Source: JAKORR01 sp964608495 (GTDB lineage Bacteria; Armatimonadota; Zipacnadia; Zipacnadales; FEN-943). From it: a stretch of 22,493 bases of DNA. The position numbers and the translations under genes were made by a program. Location of the stretch: NCBI GenBank assembly GCA_964608495.1, contig CAZSOQ010000073.1, forward strand, positions 1-22,493, written 5' to 3'. Positions within the stretch are counted from its first letter, which is position 1; the number at the start of each line of letters is the position of its first letter. Under the pieces are notes generated by a model that saw only the letters and a program-made list of their open reading frames with translations, was not told the origin of the DNA and searched no databases. Positions 1 through 7,277 of the stretch are shown here, in pieces.

Positions 1-95
1 GCTCGGGCGAACACCGGGAACAAGATCGCGGCCAGGATCGCGATAATCGCGATCACCACCAACAGCTCGATGAGGGTGAATCCACTTCGGCGCAT
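1..95 (-). CDS. Prepilin-like protein, N-terminal fragment (type IV pilin/pseudopilin signal)
   Basis: Only the first 31 codons are in the window; the gene continues past the left edge. They read MRRSGFTLIELLVVIAIIA followed by ILAAILFPVFARA. This is a class III (prepilin peptidase) signal: a short basic leader, Gly before the cleavage site, Phe at mature position 1, Glu at mature position 5, then a hydrophobic helix. Such proteins are cleaved and N-methylated by PilD-type peptidase and assembled by type II secretion or type IV pilus machinery. The start is supported by GGGGAGGAGT lying 5-6 nt upstream on the minus strand. The N-terminus is nearly the same as that of the complete gene at 2665-3339, so it is probably another member of the same paralogous H-X9-DG (DUF1559-like) group. 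The C-terminal part that would confirm this is not visible. Confidence 0.85.
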   Translation of the reverse strand, partial: MRRSGFTLIELLVVIAIIAILAAILFPVFAR

Positions 96-360
96 AGCAC
101 ACTCCTCCCCTGGTATGTGATGCTCGCCTGACGCCCGACCGCGGTAGATAGCGCTGCCCCGCGCCCCGACGGCCGGACTGCCTGCTGATAGAATAGTACC
201 CCGGCACGAGCCCGGCGACTACATACCCTTTCGCTGTACGCAGGTCTGTTCCTGCCTGCCCCGGGGGCGCGGGAACGCCCAGGGACTCAGGGCGCCGCGG
301 CCCGTCCCGGGGGCCGTGCGCGTCACCGTTATGTTTGCCCAGGCAGTCGCGTCTCGGCCG

Positions 361-1314
361 TCACTTGCCCGAGGCCCGCTGCAGGTCACGGATGGGCCGG
401 TAGCTGATCAGCTTGATCCCCAGGTCGTCAATCAGCTTGCGCGTCTCCGCCGACACCAGCCAGTCGTGGTCCAGTTGCCTGCGCGCGTGGCTGCCCGAGA
501 TGGCCTGCATCTCGGGGCCCTCCAGCGCGCAGTGCAGATACAGCTCGGTGACCGTGCCCGGCCGCAGCCACCGCAGCACGGCCTCGTAGTAGGCGGGCAC
601 GGCCTCCAGCCCATCGGGTTCGGGGAGCGGATAGTTGCCATGGATGAGGACGTCGGGGCCGAGAATCCCCGCCTGTTCGTACTCCGCGCGCCGGTCGCCG
701 GCGCCCAGCGCCAGGTAAAGCTCGCGGCTGGCCATGCGCAGAGGCAGGTTGAACTCACGCGCCAGGCGGAAGTAGATCCGCCACCACTCCGGGTGGGTCT
801 GCAGGCTGCCCATGTGGTTGTCCAGATGGGTCGGGTCCAGGCCGAGAGCCAGGGCCCGTTCGACCTGGGCGCGGCACTCGCGGTAGACCTCGTCGGGGTC
901 GCCGTGCTGCCACACCTCCTCGCAGCCGTGGTAGAGATAGCCCTGCTCGTCCGCCAGACTGGGGACCACCTCGCGGCCCAGCACCGGTCCCCAGCGGAAG
1001 TACTTCCACTCGCTGGTGAGGGTCAGGTGGACGCCCACGCAGGGGTCGGGGCGTTGGTTCGCCCACTCGAGGGCCTCGAGGATCCACGGGCAGGGGACCA
1101 TCAGCGTGGCGGACGTGGCGACGCCGTTGGCGATGGCGTTCATCGAGGCCTGGTTCTCGCCGTGGCTCATCCCGAAGTCGTCGCAGTTGATGATGAGGAC
1201 CTTGGCGTCTGGGGCGAAGCCCAGCCTCTCGACCAGGCTTGCCGCCACGCAAGCCGATGGTATAATTGCCATGGCCCACAGGCAGATTGCCAGTGACGGA
1301 CGTAGCACGAGCAT
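361..1314 (-). CDS. YdjC/ChbG-family carbohydrate deacetylase, predicted exported
   Basis: The 317-residue protein matches the YdjC/ChbG family, metal-dependent deacetylases that remove acetyl groups from N-acetylated sugars such as chito-oligosaccharides. Visible motifs are IINCDDFGMS (Asp-Asp at 45-46, the metal/catalytic motif), GVHLTLT (94-100) and THLDNHMGS (162-170), which supplies the further His/Asp ligands. The first 25 residues look like a signal peptide: a short N-region, a hydrophobic core (LAICLWAMAIIPSA) and an A-x-A-like end (CVAAS). Family members are usually cytosolic, so export is unusual. AAGGAGG lies just 3 nt before the ATG, which is short spacing. The alternative Met15 would destroy the signal peptide and has no Shine-Dalgarno sequence. 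The gene is divergent from the oxidoreductase at 1447. The natural substrate cannot be read from sequence. Confidence 0.88.
   Translation of the reverse strand: MLVLRPSLAICLWAMAIIPSACVAASLVERLGFAPDAKVLIINCDDFGMSHGENQASMNAIANGVATSATLMVPCPWILEALEWANQRPDPCVGVHLTLTSEWKYFRWGPVLGREVVPSLADEQGYLYHGCEEVWQHGDPDEVYRECRAQVERALALGLDPTHLDNHMGSLQTHPEWWRIYFRLAREFNLPLRMASRELYLALGAGDRRAEYEQAGILGPDVLIHGNYPLPEPDGLEAVPAYYEAVLRWLRPGTVTELYLHCALEGPEMQAISGSHARRQLDHDWLVSAETRKLIDDLGIKLISYRPIRDLQRASGK
1239..1266 (+). promoter_or_regulatory. Candidate sigma70-type promoter for the Gfo/Idh/MocA gene, inside the 5' end of the divergent deacetylase gene
   Basis: TTGCCG (1239-1244), a 16-nt spacer and TATAAT (1261-1266), with TGG directly before the -10 giving an extended -10 (TGnTATAAT). 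It points at the oxidoreductase start at 1447 and implies a leader of about 170 nt. It lies opposite the signal-peptide codons of the minus-strand deacetylase. The -10 is a perfect consensus in a GC-rich region, so a chance match is less likely, but no expression evidence exists here. Confidence 0.45.
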
Positions 1315-1446
1315 CAGCCTCCTTGTCGGACAGCTCCCGGCTCAGGTCAGTCTAACGCCCGGTTGGGCGGGTTTTCAAGCGAGGGGCCCAGTCCGGCGGC
1401 GGGGGCCCCTCGGGCACGCTCCGAGGTGGGAAGGGAGGAAGGGACG

Positions 1447-2502
1447 ATGTCCTCTGGTAGGATCTACGGCTTCGCGGTCCTGGGGTGTGGCGTAATCTCG
1501 GACACCCACTGCGACGCGATCACGAGGCTGCCGCAGGCCCGGCTGGTGGCCGTGGCGGACAAGTGCCAGGAGGCGGCGCAGGCCAAGGCCGAGCAGTGGG
1601 GCTGCGAGTGGTTTACCGACGTGGACGAGGTGCTGGCGCGCGAGGACGTGGATGTGGTGAACGTGGTGGTGCCGAGTGGGCTGCACGCGCAGATCGGTGT
1701 ACGGGCGGCGCAGGCGGGCAAGCACGTGATCTGCACGAAGCCGCTAGACATAACGCTCGAGGCCGTGGATGAGCTGATCCTGGCCTGCAGGCGCGCGGGC
1801 GTGAAGCTGGGCGCGACCCACCAGTTCCGCTCCTACCCGGTGTTCAACCGCATCAAGCAGGCCATCGAGGACGGGCGCATGGGCAGGCCGCTGTACGCGA
1901 ATGCCTTCGTGCCGTGGTACCGGTCGCCGGAGTACTATGCGGGGAGCTGGCACGGCACCAGGGCTCTGGACGGCGGCGGCGCCCTGATGAACCAGTCCAT
2001 CCACTACCTGGACCTGCTGCTGTGGCTCTTCGGCGACGTGGCCGAGGTGTCGGGCTTCGCAGACACGCTCCTGCACGACATCGAGGTGGAGGACTGCGGG
2101 TCGGCCGCGCTGCGGTTCCGCAACGGGGCGCAGGGCGTGATCCAGGGGACGACGCTGACCTACCTGGGCAAGCCCGCGCGGCTCGAGGTGCACTGCGAGC
2201 GCGGGAACGCCGTCGTGGCGGGGGACGAGATGCAGCTCTGGGAAGTGGAGGGCGAGGAGCGGGAGTGGCAGCCTGCGGCCGGTCGGTCGGGCGCGGCCGC
2301 CGATCCCAGGGACGGTATGCTCGGGCTGGCCGTGCAGGCGCACATGGAGCAGATCGCGGACGTGCTGCAGGCGATCGAGGAAGACCGCGAGCCGAAGCTG
2401 AGCGGCGTGGAAGCCCGGCGCGCGGTGGAGCTGATACTGGCGGTCTACAAGTCGAGCGAAGAGGGGCGACGGGTGCGGCTGCCACTGAAGCCCGCGCCCT
2501 AG
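1447..2502 (+). CDS. Gfo/Idh/MocA-family NAD(P)-dependent oxidoreductase
   Basis: The 351-residue protein has an N-terminal Rossmann fold with GFAVLGCGVIS (8-18) as the dinucleotide loop and ICTKPLDIT (95-103), in which Lys98-Pro99 is the conserved catalytic Lys of the family. GGGALMNQSIHYLDLL (176-191) carries the conserved His186 of the C-terminal substrate domain. These enzymes oxidise or reduce hydroxyl groups of sugars, inositols and related compounds; the exact substrate cannot be assigned. An upstream in-frame ATG at 1363 exists, but the start at 1447 has GGGAGGAAGG about 5 nt before it and places the Rossmann strand near the N-terminus as expected. No signal peptide, so cytoplasmic. 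It is transcribed away from the deacetylase and ends at a bidirectional terminator, so it is probably monocistronic and may handle sugars released by neighbouring hydrolases. Confidence 0.93.
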   Translation: MSSGRIYGFAVLGCGVISDTHCDAITRLPQARLVAVADKCQEAAQAKAEQWGCEWFTDVDEVLAREDVDVVNVVVPSGLHAQIGVRAAQAGKHVICTKPLDITLEAVDELILACRRAGVKLGATHQFRSYPVFNRIKQAIEDGRMGRPLYANAFVPWYRSPEYYAGSWHGTRALDGGGALMNQSIHYLDLLLWLFGDVAEVSGFADTLLHDIEVEDCGSAALRFRNGAQGVIQGTTLTYLGKPARLEVHCERGNAVVAGDEMQLWEVEGEEREWQPAAGRSGAAADPRDGMLGLAVQAHMEQIADVLQAIEEDREPKLSGVEARRAVELILAVYKSSEEGRRVRLPLKPAP

Positions 2503-2593
2503 ATCGGGCTCGTGGCGGAGGGTGGGAAGGAGAAAGGCCGGGACTGCACGGCGACGCCGGGCGCTCGGGCCCCAGGTAGTGGCCTACCAAACT

Positions 2594-2627
2594 GACAAGG
2601 GCGGGACGGCGGTGTCCCGCCCTTGTC
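2594..2627. terminator. Bidirectional intrinsic-terminator-like hairpin between convergent genes
   Basis: A perfect 14-bp stem (2594-2607 pairing with 2614-2627) closes a 6-nt loop. It lies between the 3' end of the oxidoreductase (2502) and the 3' end of the convergent prepilin gene (2665). The tails are only modestly T-rich (TGTTG on plus, AGTTTGG on minus), but stem strength and position fit a shared terminator. Confidence 0.75.
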
Positions 2628-2664
2628 TGTTGCCGTAGTCGGTCCGCCGGGGGCTGCCCGGGCC

Positions 2665-3339
2665 CTACATATCGCCTCGGCCGCTGATGGCCCAGAAGCA
2701 CTTGGTGAGAGTGTCCTCGACCGCGGTCGGCTTCAGCCACTTGACGTGGCCGTCCGCGAAGCCATAGTTGCAGCCCTCGTTGTGGCGGATGCCGGGAGCA
2801 TCGGTGCGGACGAAGCCCAGGGTGTTGGGCTGATAGGAGATCTGGTGGGTGGCGCCGCTGTCGCCGATCATGATGAGCTCGGCGGGGTAGCGGATCTCGG
2901 CCTGGGCGGCCCACCTGGTGCCGGGCGGGTCGGGCGGGCCGCCGGTCCAGTGGATCGTGTTGTCGCCGTAGCCGCCGGCGATGTTGCCCTCGCCGTTGAG
3001 GCACAGGCCCGCGAGCGCGCCCGCGTAGGCCAAGTCGGGAGCGCTCGGGCAGGTGTAGAGCTGCAGGTTCTTGACGTACGGGAAGATCATCGCACGCCAG
3101 GTGTAGCGGTCGGTCCAGGCCGCCCCGCCGGTCGCGGTCACCCAGTCGGTCGGGAACTTCTCGTCGAAGTCGTTCGAGTACATCAGGTAGGCCAACATGA
3201 GCTGCTTGAGGTTGCTCTGGCAGCTAGCCTGGCGGGCCTTCTCTCGGGCGCGGGCGAAGACCGGGAAGAGAATCGCGGCCAGGATCGCGATGATCGCGAT
3301 GACTACCAGGAGCTCGATCAGGGTGAATCCTCGCTTCAT
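2665..3339 (-). CDS. DUF1559-type prepilin-like protein with H-X9-DG motif
   Basis: A 224-residue protein that begins MKRGFTLIELLVVIAIIA, a class III prepilin signal with Glu at mature +5, followed by ILFPVFARAREKARQAS and a Cys typical of this family in Armatimonadota. Near the C-terminus a His-Asn followed by GCNYGFADGHVKWL gives the H-X9-DG signature of the DUF1559 pseudopilin group. The start at 3339 was chosen because AAGGAGG lies 8 nt upstream and the leader is then only three residues before the cleavage Gly; upstream in-frame codons to 3576 look non-coding. The protein is expected to be processed by a PilD-type peptidase and anchored in the inner membrane or assembled into pseudopili. 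The actual role of these abundant paralogues is not established. Two Cys pairs (40, 97/113) may form disulfides outside the membrane. Confidence 0.9.
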   Translation of the reverse strand: MKRGFTLIELLVVIAIIAILAAILFPVFARAREKARQASCQSNLKQLMLAYLMYSNDFDEKFPTDWVTATGGAAWTDRYTWRAMIFPYVKNLQLYTCPSAPDLAYAGALAGLCLNGEGNIAGGYGDNTIHWTGGPPDPPGTRWAAQAEIRYPAELIMIGDSGATHQISYQPNTLGFVRTDAPGIRHNEGCNYGFADGHVKWLKPTAVEDTLTKCFWAISGRGDM

Positions 3340-3441
3340 GGCTAGTCCTCCTTGCGCACTGGTGCCCCACCGGAAACGCCGCGTCCCCTCAGAGCCGGTC
3401 ATCCGGCCACGGCGAGGGATTGCGCGGCTCGGTCCGCACCA

Positions 3442-3450
3442 ATGATACCA
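3442..3450 (-). promoter_or_regulatory. Candidate extended -10 promoter for the prepilin-like gene
   Basis: On the minus strand the sequence reads TGGTATCAT, an extended -10 (TGn plus TATCAT), about 105 nt upstream of the ATG at 3339. No convincing -35 box is visible at 16-18 nt, which is common for extended -10 promoters. It shares the TGGTAT core with the candidates upstream of the oxidoreductase and secA. Confidence 0.35.
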
Positions 3451-3599
3451 TTCGCCCCGTGGCAGCGCCATACCTGCTTCCCTGCGCGCGAAAGGTGAGA
3501 CAAGACCGACGGCCCTGGGCCGGGGGCGCCTGACCGGGTTGTCGCCCGAGGTGGGGTGAGACCCGTCGCTGAGCATCCACTTCCCGCTTATGCGCTGGG

Positions 3600-3728
3600 C
3601 GCTCGATCTGGCCGAGCGAGGGCGGGCCTGAGGCCCGGTTCCAGTACCAGGTCGCGAGGTGGTAGGTCGGGCGCTGGGGGTAGGTCATGCAGTGGTAGGC
3701 CATGACGGTCCGCGAGTAGCCGGGGCTC
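3600..3728 (-). other. Gene-free 389-bp stretch (3340-3728); this part shows coding-like codon bias in one minus frame
   Basis: Between the prepilin start and the GH26-like stop no full gene is supported. Minus-strand codons from about 3725 to 3620 in one frame are almost all G/C-ending and rich in Tyr, Trp and His (for example MAYHCMTYPQRPTYHLATW at 3703-3647). That is the pattern expected of a coding remnant. It is in a different frame from the GH26-like gene that stops at 3729, and the bias fades beyond about 3600. It could be a decayed gene fragment, a former C-terminal extension lost by frameshift, or chance. There is no start with a Shine-Dalgarno sequence. Confidence 0.2.
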
Positions 3729-5090
3729 TCACGCCGGCTCGGCCACCACGAACCCGGCCTCGCGCTCGACGAGGGGGCGGTCGTAGGCGTCGGACACCTG
3801 GACGCGGACCTTGTGCGGACCGGGCTTGAGCAGGTCGGCGTTGATGGAGAAGGAGAAAGGCGGCGAGTTGCTGATGATCTTGATGCGCTCGTCCAGGAAC
3901 ACGGTGACCATGTTGCCCGTGTAGGCCTCGGGCACCTGCGCGACCACCTCGATCCGGCCCCGCGCCACCGCCGGGGGCGCCCCGAGCACCGCGATATGCA
4001 GGCTCTCGGGCGGCTCCTCGACCAGGGCATCGGCGGCCAGCACCAGGCCCGCCGGGGGCGGCGGCAGGGGTCGGGTCAGCGGAGCCTGACCGCCGGGCTC
4101 CTTCGTGGGCTCGGTCGGCGGCGCCTCGGCGATGACCACGAGCGGCGCTCCCTCGACGAGCTCGGACAGGAAGTAGTCGCTGGCCACCAGGTCGCGGTAC
4201 AGGGCGAGCTTCTCGTCGTTGGTGGTGAGGGCGTAGTCGTTGTGCGCGATGCCCGAGTGGGCGGCGTCCACCGAGAACCAGTTGATCATCTTGACGCGCG
4301 GGAAGCGGGAGGGCAGGGACTCGTAGATCTGGCGCATGCTTTTGAGGGCGAAGTCGGTGCAGCTCTGGCCGGTGGCGGCGCAGAAATGGGTGGCGGCATA
4401 CTCGCACACGGCGATGGGCTTGCGGTCGGCGTAGAGGTCGTAGACGTAGCGCAGCAGCTCGGTGGGCTGCTCGGCGGCGAGCTTGGCCGGGTCGCCATCG
4501 TGGCGGAGGACGCTGTAGATGTTGACGCCCACCCAGTCCACGTACTCGTCGCCGGGGTAGTAGTCCGGGATGCTCCTCTGGGGCTGAGCGAAGGGGCACC
4601 AGACCAGGATGACGTTGGGCGCCACCTCGCGCATCACCCGGGCCATCGTTCGCCATTTCTCGATGTACAGCTTCGGGTTGCCGGACCAGGCCTGCCAGTC
4701 CCCGTTCATCTCGGAGGCGTAGCGCAGGAAGATCGGCGTGTCCGCGTGGCGGGCCGCCTGCGCCCAGCCCCGCAGGTAGTCGTCGTCGCGCACCTGATCC
4801 AGGCCGTCGTTGGGCTCCCAGGCGATGTGGGGCACGTAGCCGGCGTCGCGTAGCTTCTTCACCCACTCGAAGGGGAAGGGGCGCCCGTAGCCGACGTAGT
4901 GGAAGTAGCTGACGTGTCTCTTGCCCACGAGGGACTCGAAGACCGCGGCGTCGTCCCGGGCTGTGGGGTCCAGCTCGATGTAGGCGCCGAGGTAGCACCC
5001 CTGCGACGGCTCCCAGGGAGCCGGCCGCGGGGGCGTCAGCTCCGGCCAGAGCGCACAGAGGAACACCAGGGCGGTCATGCCGGCGTGCAT
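3729..5090 (-). CDS. GH26-like glycoside hydrolase with C-terminal Ig-like domain
   Basis: The 453-residue protein resembles family 26 glycosidases (beta-mannanases and relatives, retaining, clan A). FLRYASEMNGDWQAW (121-135) corresponds to the family motif around the acid/base Glu, here Glu127. AVCEYAATH (227-235) supplies the likely nucleophile Glu230 at the end of a later barrel strand. Trp164 and WFSVD (271-275) fit the expected active-site cleft. A proline-rich linker (about 322-349) leads to a beta-rich Ig-like domain (363-453) that ends in VREAGFVV-type strands. The N-terminus (MTALVFLCALWP) is a short possible signal peptide. The start lies 3 nt after the stop of the GH20-like gene and lacks a clear Shine-Dalgarno; Met5 is an alternative. 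It is the last gene of a three-gene operon. Beta-mannan, xylan or another beta-glycan could be the substrate. Confidence 0.82.
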   Translation of the reverse strand: MHAGMTALVFLCALWPELTPPRPAPWEPSQGCYLGAYIELDPTARDDAAVFESLVGKRHVSYFHYVGYGRPFPFEWVKKLRDAGYVPHIAWEPNDGLDQVRDDDYLRGWAQAARHADTPIFLRYASEMNGDWQAWSGNPKLYIEKWRTMARVMREVAPNVILVWCPFAQPQRSIPDYYPGDEYVDWVGVNIYSVLRHDGDPAKLAAEQPTELLRYVYDLYADRKPIAVCEYAATHFCAATGQSCTDFALKSMRQIYESLPSRFPRVKMINWFSVDAAHSGIAHNDYALTTNDEKLALYRDLVASDYFLSELVEGAPLVVIAEAPPTEPTKEPGGQAPLTRPLPPPPAGLVLAADALVEEPPESLHIAVLGAPPAVARGRIEVVAQVPEAYTGNMVTVFLDERIKIISNSPPFSFSINADLLKPGPHKVRVQVSDAYDRPLVEREAGFVVAEPA

Positions 5091-5093
5091 AGG

Positions 5094-7277
5094 CTAATCA
5101 GGGAATCTCACTTCCGAGATCCTCAGGACGGCTAGCTCGGGCAGGCGGACGAGGTCGCCCTCTCGGCCCTGCTCGGCCACGGTGTCGAAGCTCGCCCGCA
5201 GGTTCACCACGAAGCTGCGCAGGAGGCTCATCTCGCGCAGGAAGTGGGGGACGAGGTAGGCGTCCTTGTGCTCCTCGACGCGGGCCATCAGCTCCTCGAA
5301 CCTCGCGGCCACGTCGGCCAGCGCGGCGCTGCCCGTCGTGAGCAGCTCCCCGTCGCGAGCCAGGACCCTGGGCTGGCGCAGGCCCCGGCGGCAGCGCTCG
5401 TACTCGCGGACGAGGCGCACGCAGGTTGACAGGGCGTCGGCCATGAGAGCGAGGCGGTCGCACTCGATGAGGTACGACTCGCGCAGCTCGCCGCGGCGCC
5501 AGGCCACCTCGGCGAAGATACGCCGCGCCCTCTGGGCCTCGGCCGACAGCGCGCCGAAGGGCCCCTCGGCGTTCCAGGGCGGCGCCTGCGCCAACTTCAC
5601 CACCGTGTATTGCGGGTAGTTGTCCCGGGCCATGCACTGCTCCTCGCTCTGGGCGTAGTCGTGGCTGTAGCGATAGAGGCTGTAGGCCAGGCCGTGAGCG
5701 GCGAGGCTGTCCACGAGGGTGCCGAAGATGCGCAGGGCGTCCAGGCCGCGCCGCCAGTCGCTCCCGAAGACCTCCTGGGCGTAGAGCTGGATGAACTCCT
5801 CGGGCGTGCGGCCCACGGAGCTGTTCCAGGACATCTCGGCCAGCTCGACGAAGTGGCGGTCGAAGGACCGGTCGAAGAGCCCGTAGGCCTCCGCGCCCTC
5901 GCAGCCCTCCTCCTCGCCCTTGCGGCAGGACAGGTAGATGTTGCGGAGCTGACCGCGATAGCCCGTCTGGTAGAAGTAGCCGGTCATCGGCGTCACCCAG
6001 CGGCGGAAGCCGAACTCGGGGTGGGTGGTGTCGAAGAAGTCCCAGTAAGTCCACCAGTGCAGGATCAGAGCGTCGCGCACGCCGGCCTGCTCGAGCCTGG
6101 TGACCAGAGCGTCGTTGAGCTGGTCGCCGCGCACGAGCTGGTCGTACCACAGGCTGATGTCCTCGATGCCCAGCTCGCGCAGGTGAGAGGTGAGCCGCAC
6201 GATGTACTCGACATACAGCTCGCCCTCGGTCTTGCTGCGACACTCGGCGCAGCGGCACCACGGGCTCAGACGCTCGTGGGGGCGATCGGGATTCATGCCG
6301 CGCAGGGGGTAGACCTCGTCGCCCGCGATGTGGTAGGAGCGCACGCCGTTGGGCAGCAGGTAGCGCTGGCAGATCTCGTCCACGATGGCGAACATGACCT
6401 CGTAGGTGCGCGGGTTGCTGATGCAGAAGCCGTAGCCCGTCGGGGTGCCGTTCTCGTCGAGGGCGGAGATCTCCGGGATCAGGCGCGGGATGAGGCTGTT
6501 GTGGCCCGGGCCGTTGAAGTGCGGGCGGACGAGCACGCCGCGCGCGGCGCCATAGGCCACCAGGTCGCCGAAGAAATCGTCCTCGACCATGGCGGGCAAG
6601 TACTGCCTGCTCACCCAGTCGTGAGCCGAGGGCGAGTAGTAGTCCACGCGCTGGGGCGACCGCAGCTCCGGGAAGGCCTGGAGGGGCAGCATCAGCCACT
6701 CGGACACGCGGCCGTAGTACTGAATAGGCCAGCAGTTGTAGACGCCGACGGTGAGGACGTTGAACTTGAGGTCCAGCAGGTAGTCCACGGCGTCCTGCCA
6801 GTCCCGCAGGGACATCAGGTCGGGGCCCCAGCGGGACTCGCAGAACAGGCCGCGGTGGGCCATGTCCGGCCAGTCCACGAGGCGGCCCGCCGGCACGGCC
6901 AGGGCGCCATCGGGTGCGAGCTCGAGCAGCCGGGCTACCGTCTGCGCGGCCCACATCGCCCCCACGGGCGAGGCGCCGCGGGCGGACAGGCTTCGCCCCT
7001 CGGCGACCACCTCGTAGGCCTGGTCGGGATTGCGGGCGCCGTCGGGGAGCGACGGGGCGTCCAGGGCGAGGGACACACCCGCGGCGGACGCGTCGGAGGC
7101 AGCCTGCGCCGCGAAGCCCAGGGCCTGAGCACGGCGCGCGACGTACTCGGCCGCCAGGGCCAGCTCGGGACTGCCGCCCGTGTGGATCGCCAGCGGAGCG
7201 CCTGGCTCCGCGAGCTTGACCAGGCCGTCGCCCGGCTCTACCAGCTTGGGCACCGGGAAGATGATGGGCGTGCTCAC
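5094..7277 (-). CDS. GH20-like beta-N-acetylhexosaminidase family protein
   Basis: The 727-residue protein has the two-domain N-terminal half of GH20 enzymes. First comes a small alpha/beta domain (about 1-125, including QAYEVVAEG and GAMWAAQTVARLLE). Then comes a TIM barrel opening with VDWPDMAHRGL (134-144). YHIAGDEV (315-322) matches the GH20 H-x-G-G-D-E motif, with Asp320-Glu321 as the expected polarising Asp and acid/base Glu for substrate-assisted hydrolysis of terminal GlcNAc or GalNAc. A CRCAEC cluster follows the motif. The last 200 residues are helical. The start is a GTG at 7277 overlapping the stop of the upstream gene as GTGA, with GGGAGGGG 8-9 nt upstream; an in-frame ATG at 7394 lies deep inside the upstream gene and is unlikely. 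No signal peptide is visible, so it may act in the cytoplasm on imported oligosaccharides. Confidence 0.87.
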   Translation of the reverse strand: MSTPIIFPVPKLVEPGDGLVKLAEPGAPLAIHTGGSPELALAAEYVARRAQALGFAAQAASDASAAGVSLALDAPSLPDGARNPDQAYEVVAEGRSLSARGASPVGAMWAAQTVARLLELAPDGALAVPAGRLVDWPDMAHRGLFCESRWGPDLMSLRDWQDAVDYLLDLKFNVLTVGVYNCWPIQYYGRVSEWLMLPLQAFPELRSPQRVDYYSPSAHDWVSRQYLPAMVEDDFFGDLVAYGAARGVLVRPHFNGPGHNSLIPRLIPEISALDENGTPTGYGFCISNPRTYEVMFAIVDEICQRYLLPNGVRSYHIAGDEVYPLRGMNPDRPHERLSPWCRCAECRSKTEGELYVEYIVRLTSHLRELGIEDISLWYDQLVRGDQLNDALVTRLEQAGVRDALILHWWTYWDFFDTTHPEFGFRRWVTPMTGYFYQTGYRGQLRNIYLSCRKGEEEGCEGAEAYGLFDRSFDRHFVELAEMSWNSSVGRTPEEFIQLYAQEVFGSDWRRGLDALRIFGTLVDSLAAHGLAYSLYRYSHDYAQSEEQCMARDNYPQYTVVKLAQAPPWNAEGPFGALSAEAQRARRIFAEVAWRRGELRESYLIECDRLALMADALSTCVRLVREYERCRRGLRQPRVLARDGELLTTGSAALADVAARFEELMARVEEHKDAYLVPHFLREMSLLRSFVVNLRASFDTVAEQGREGDLVRLPELAVLRISEVRFPD

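Noticed and set aside
298..316. Terminator of the deacetylase gene
   Set aside because: A 6-bp GC stem with no T-tract on the minus strand; too weak to call.
316..1296. Long plus-strand open frame opposite the deacetylase gene
   Set aside because: High GC produces long antisense frames. It has no Shine-Dalgarno and no recognisable domain, whereas the minus strand shows clear family motifs.
1356..1376. Terminator between the divergent deacetylase and oxidoreductase genes
   Set aside because: The stem is only 5 bp and no plus-strand gene ends upstream. It is kept only as a possible leader element in a finding.
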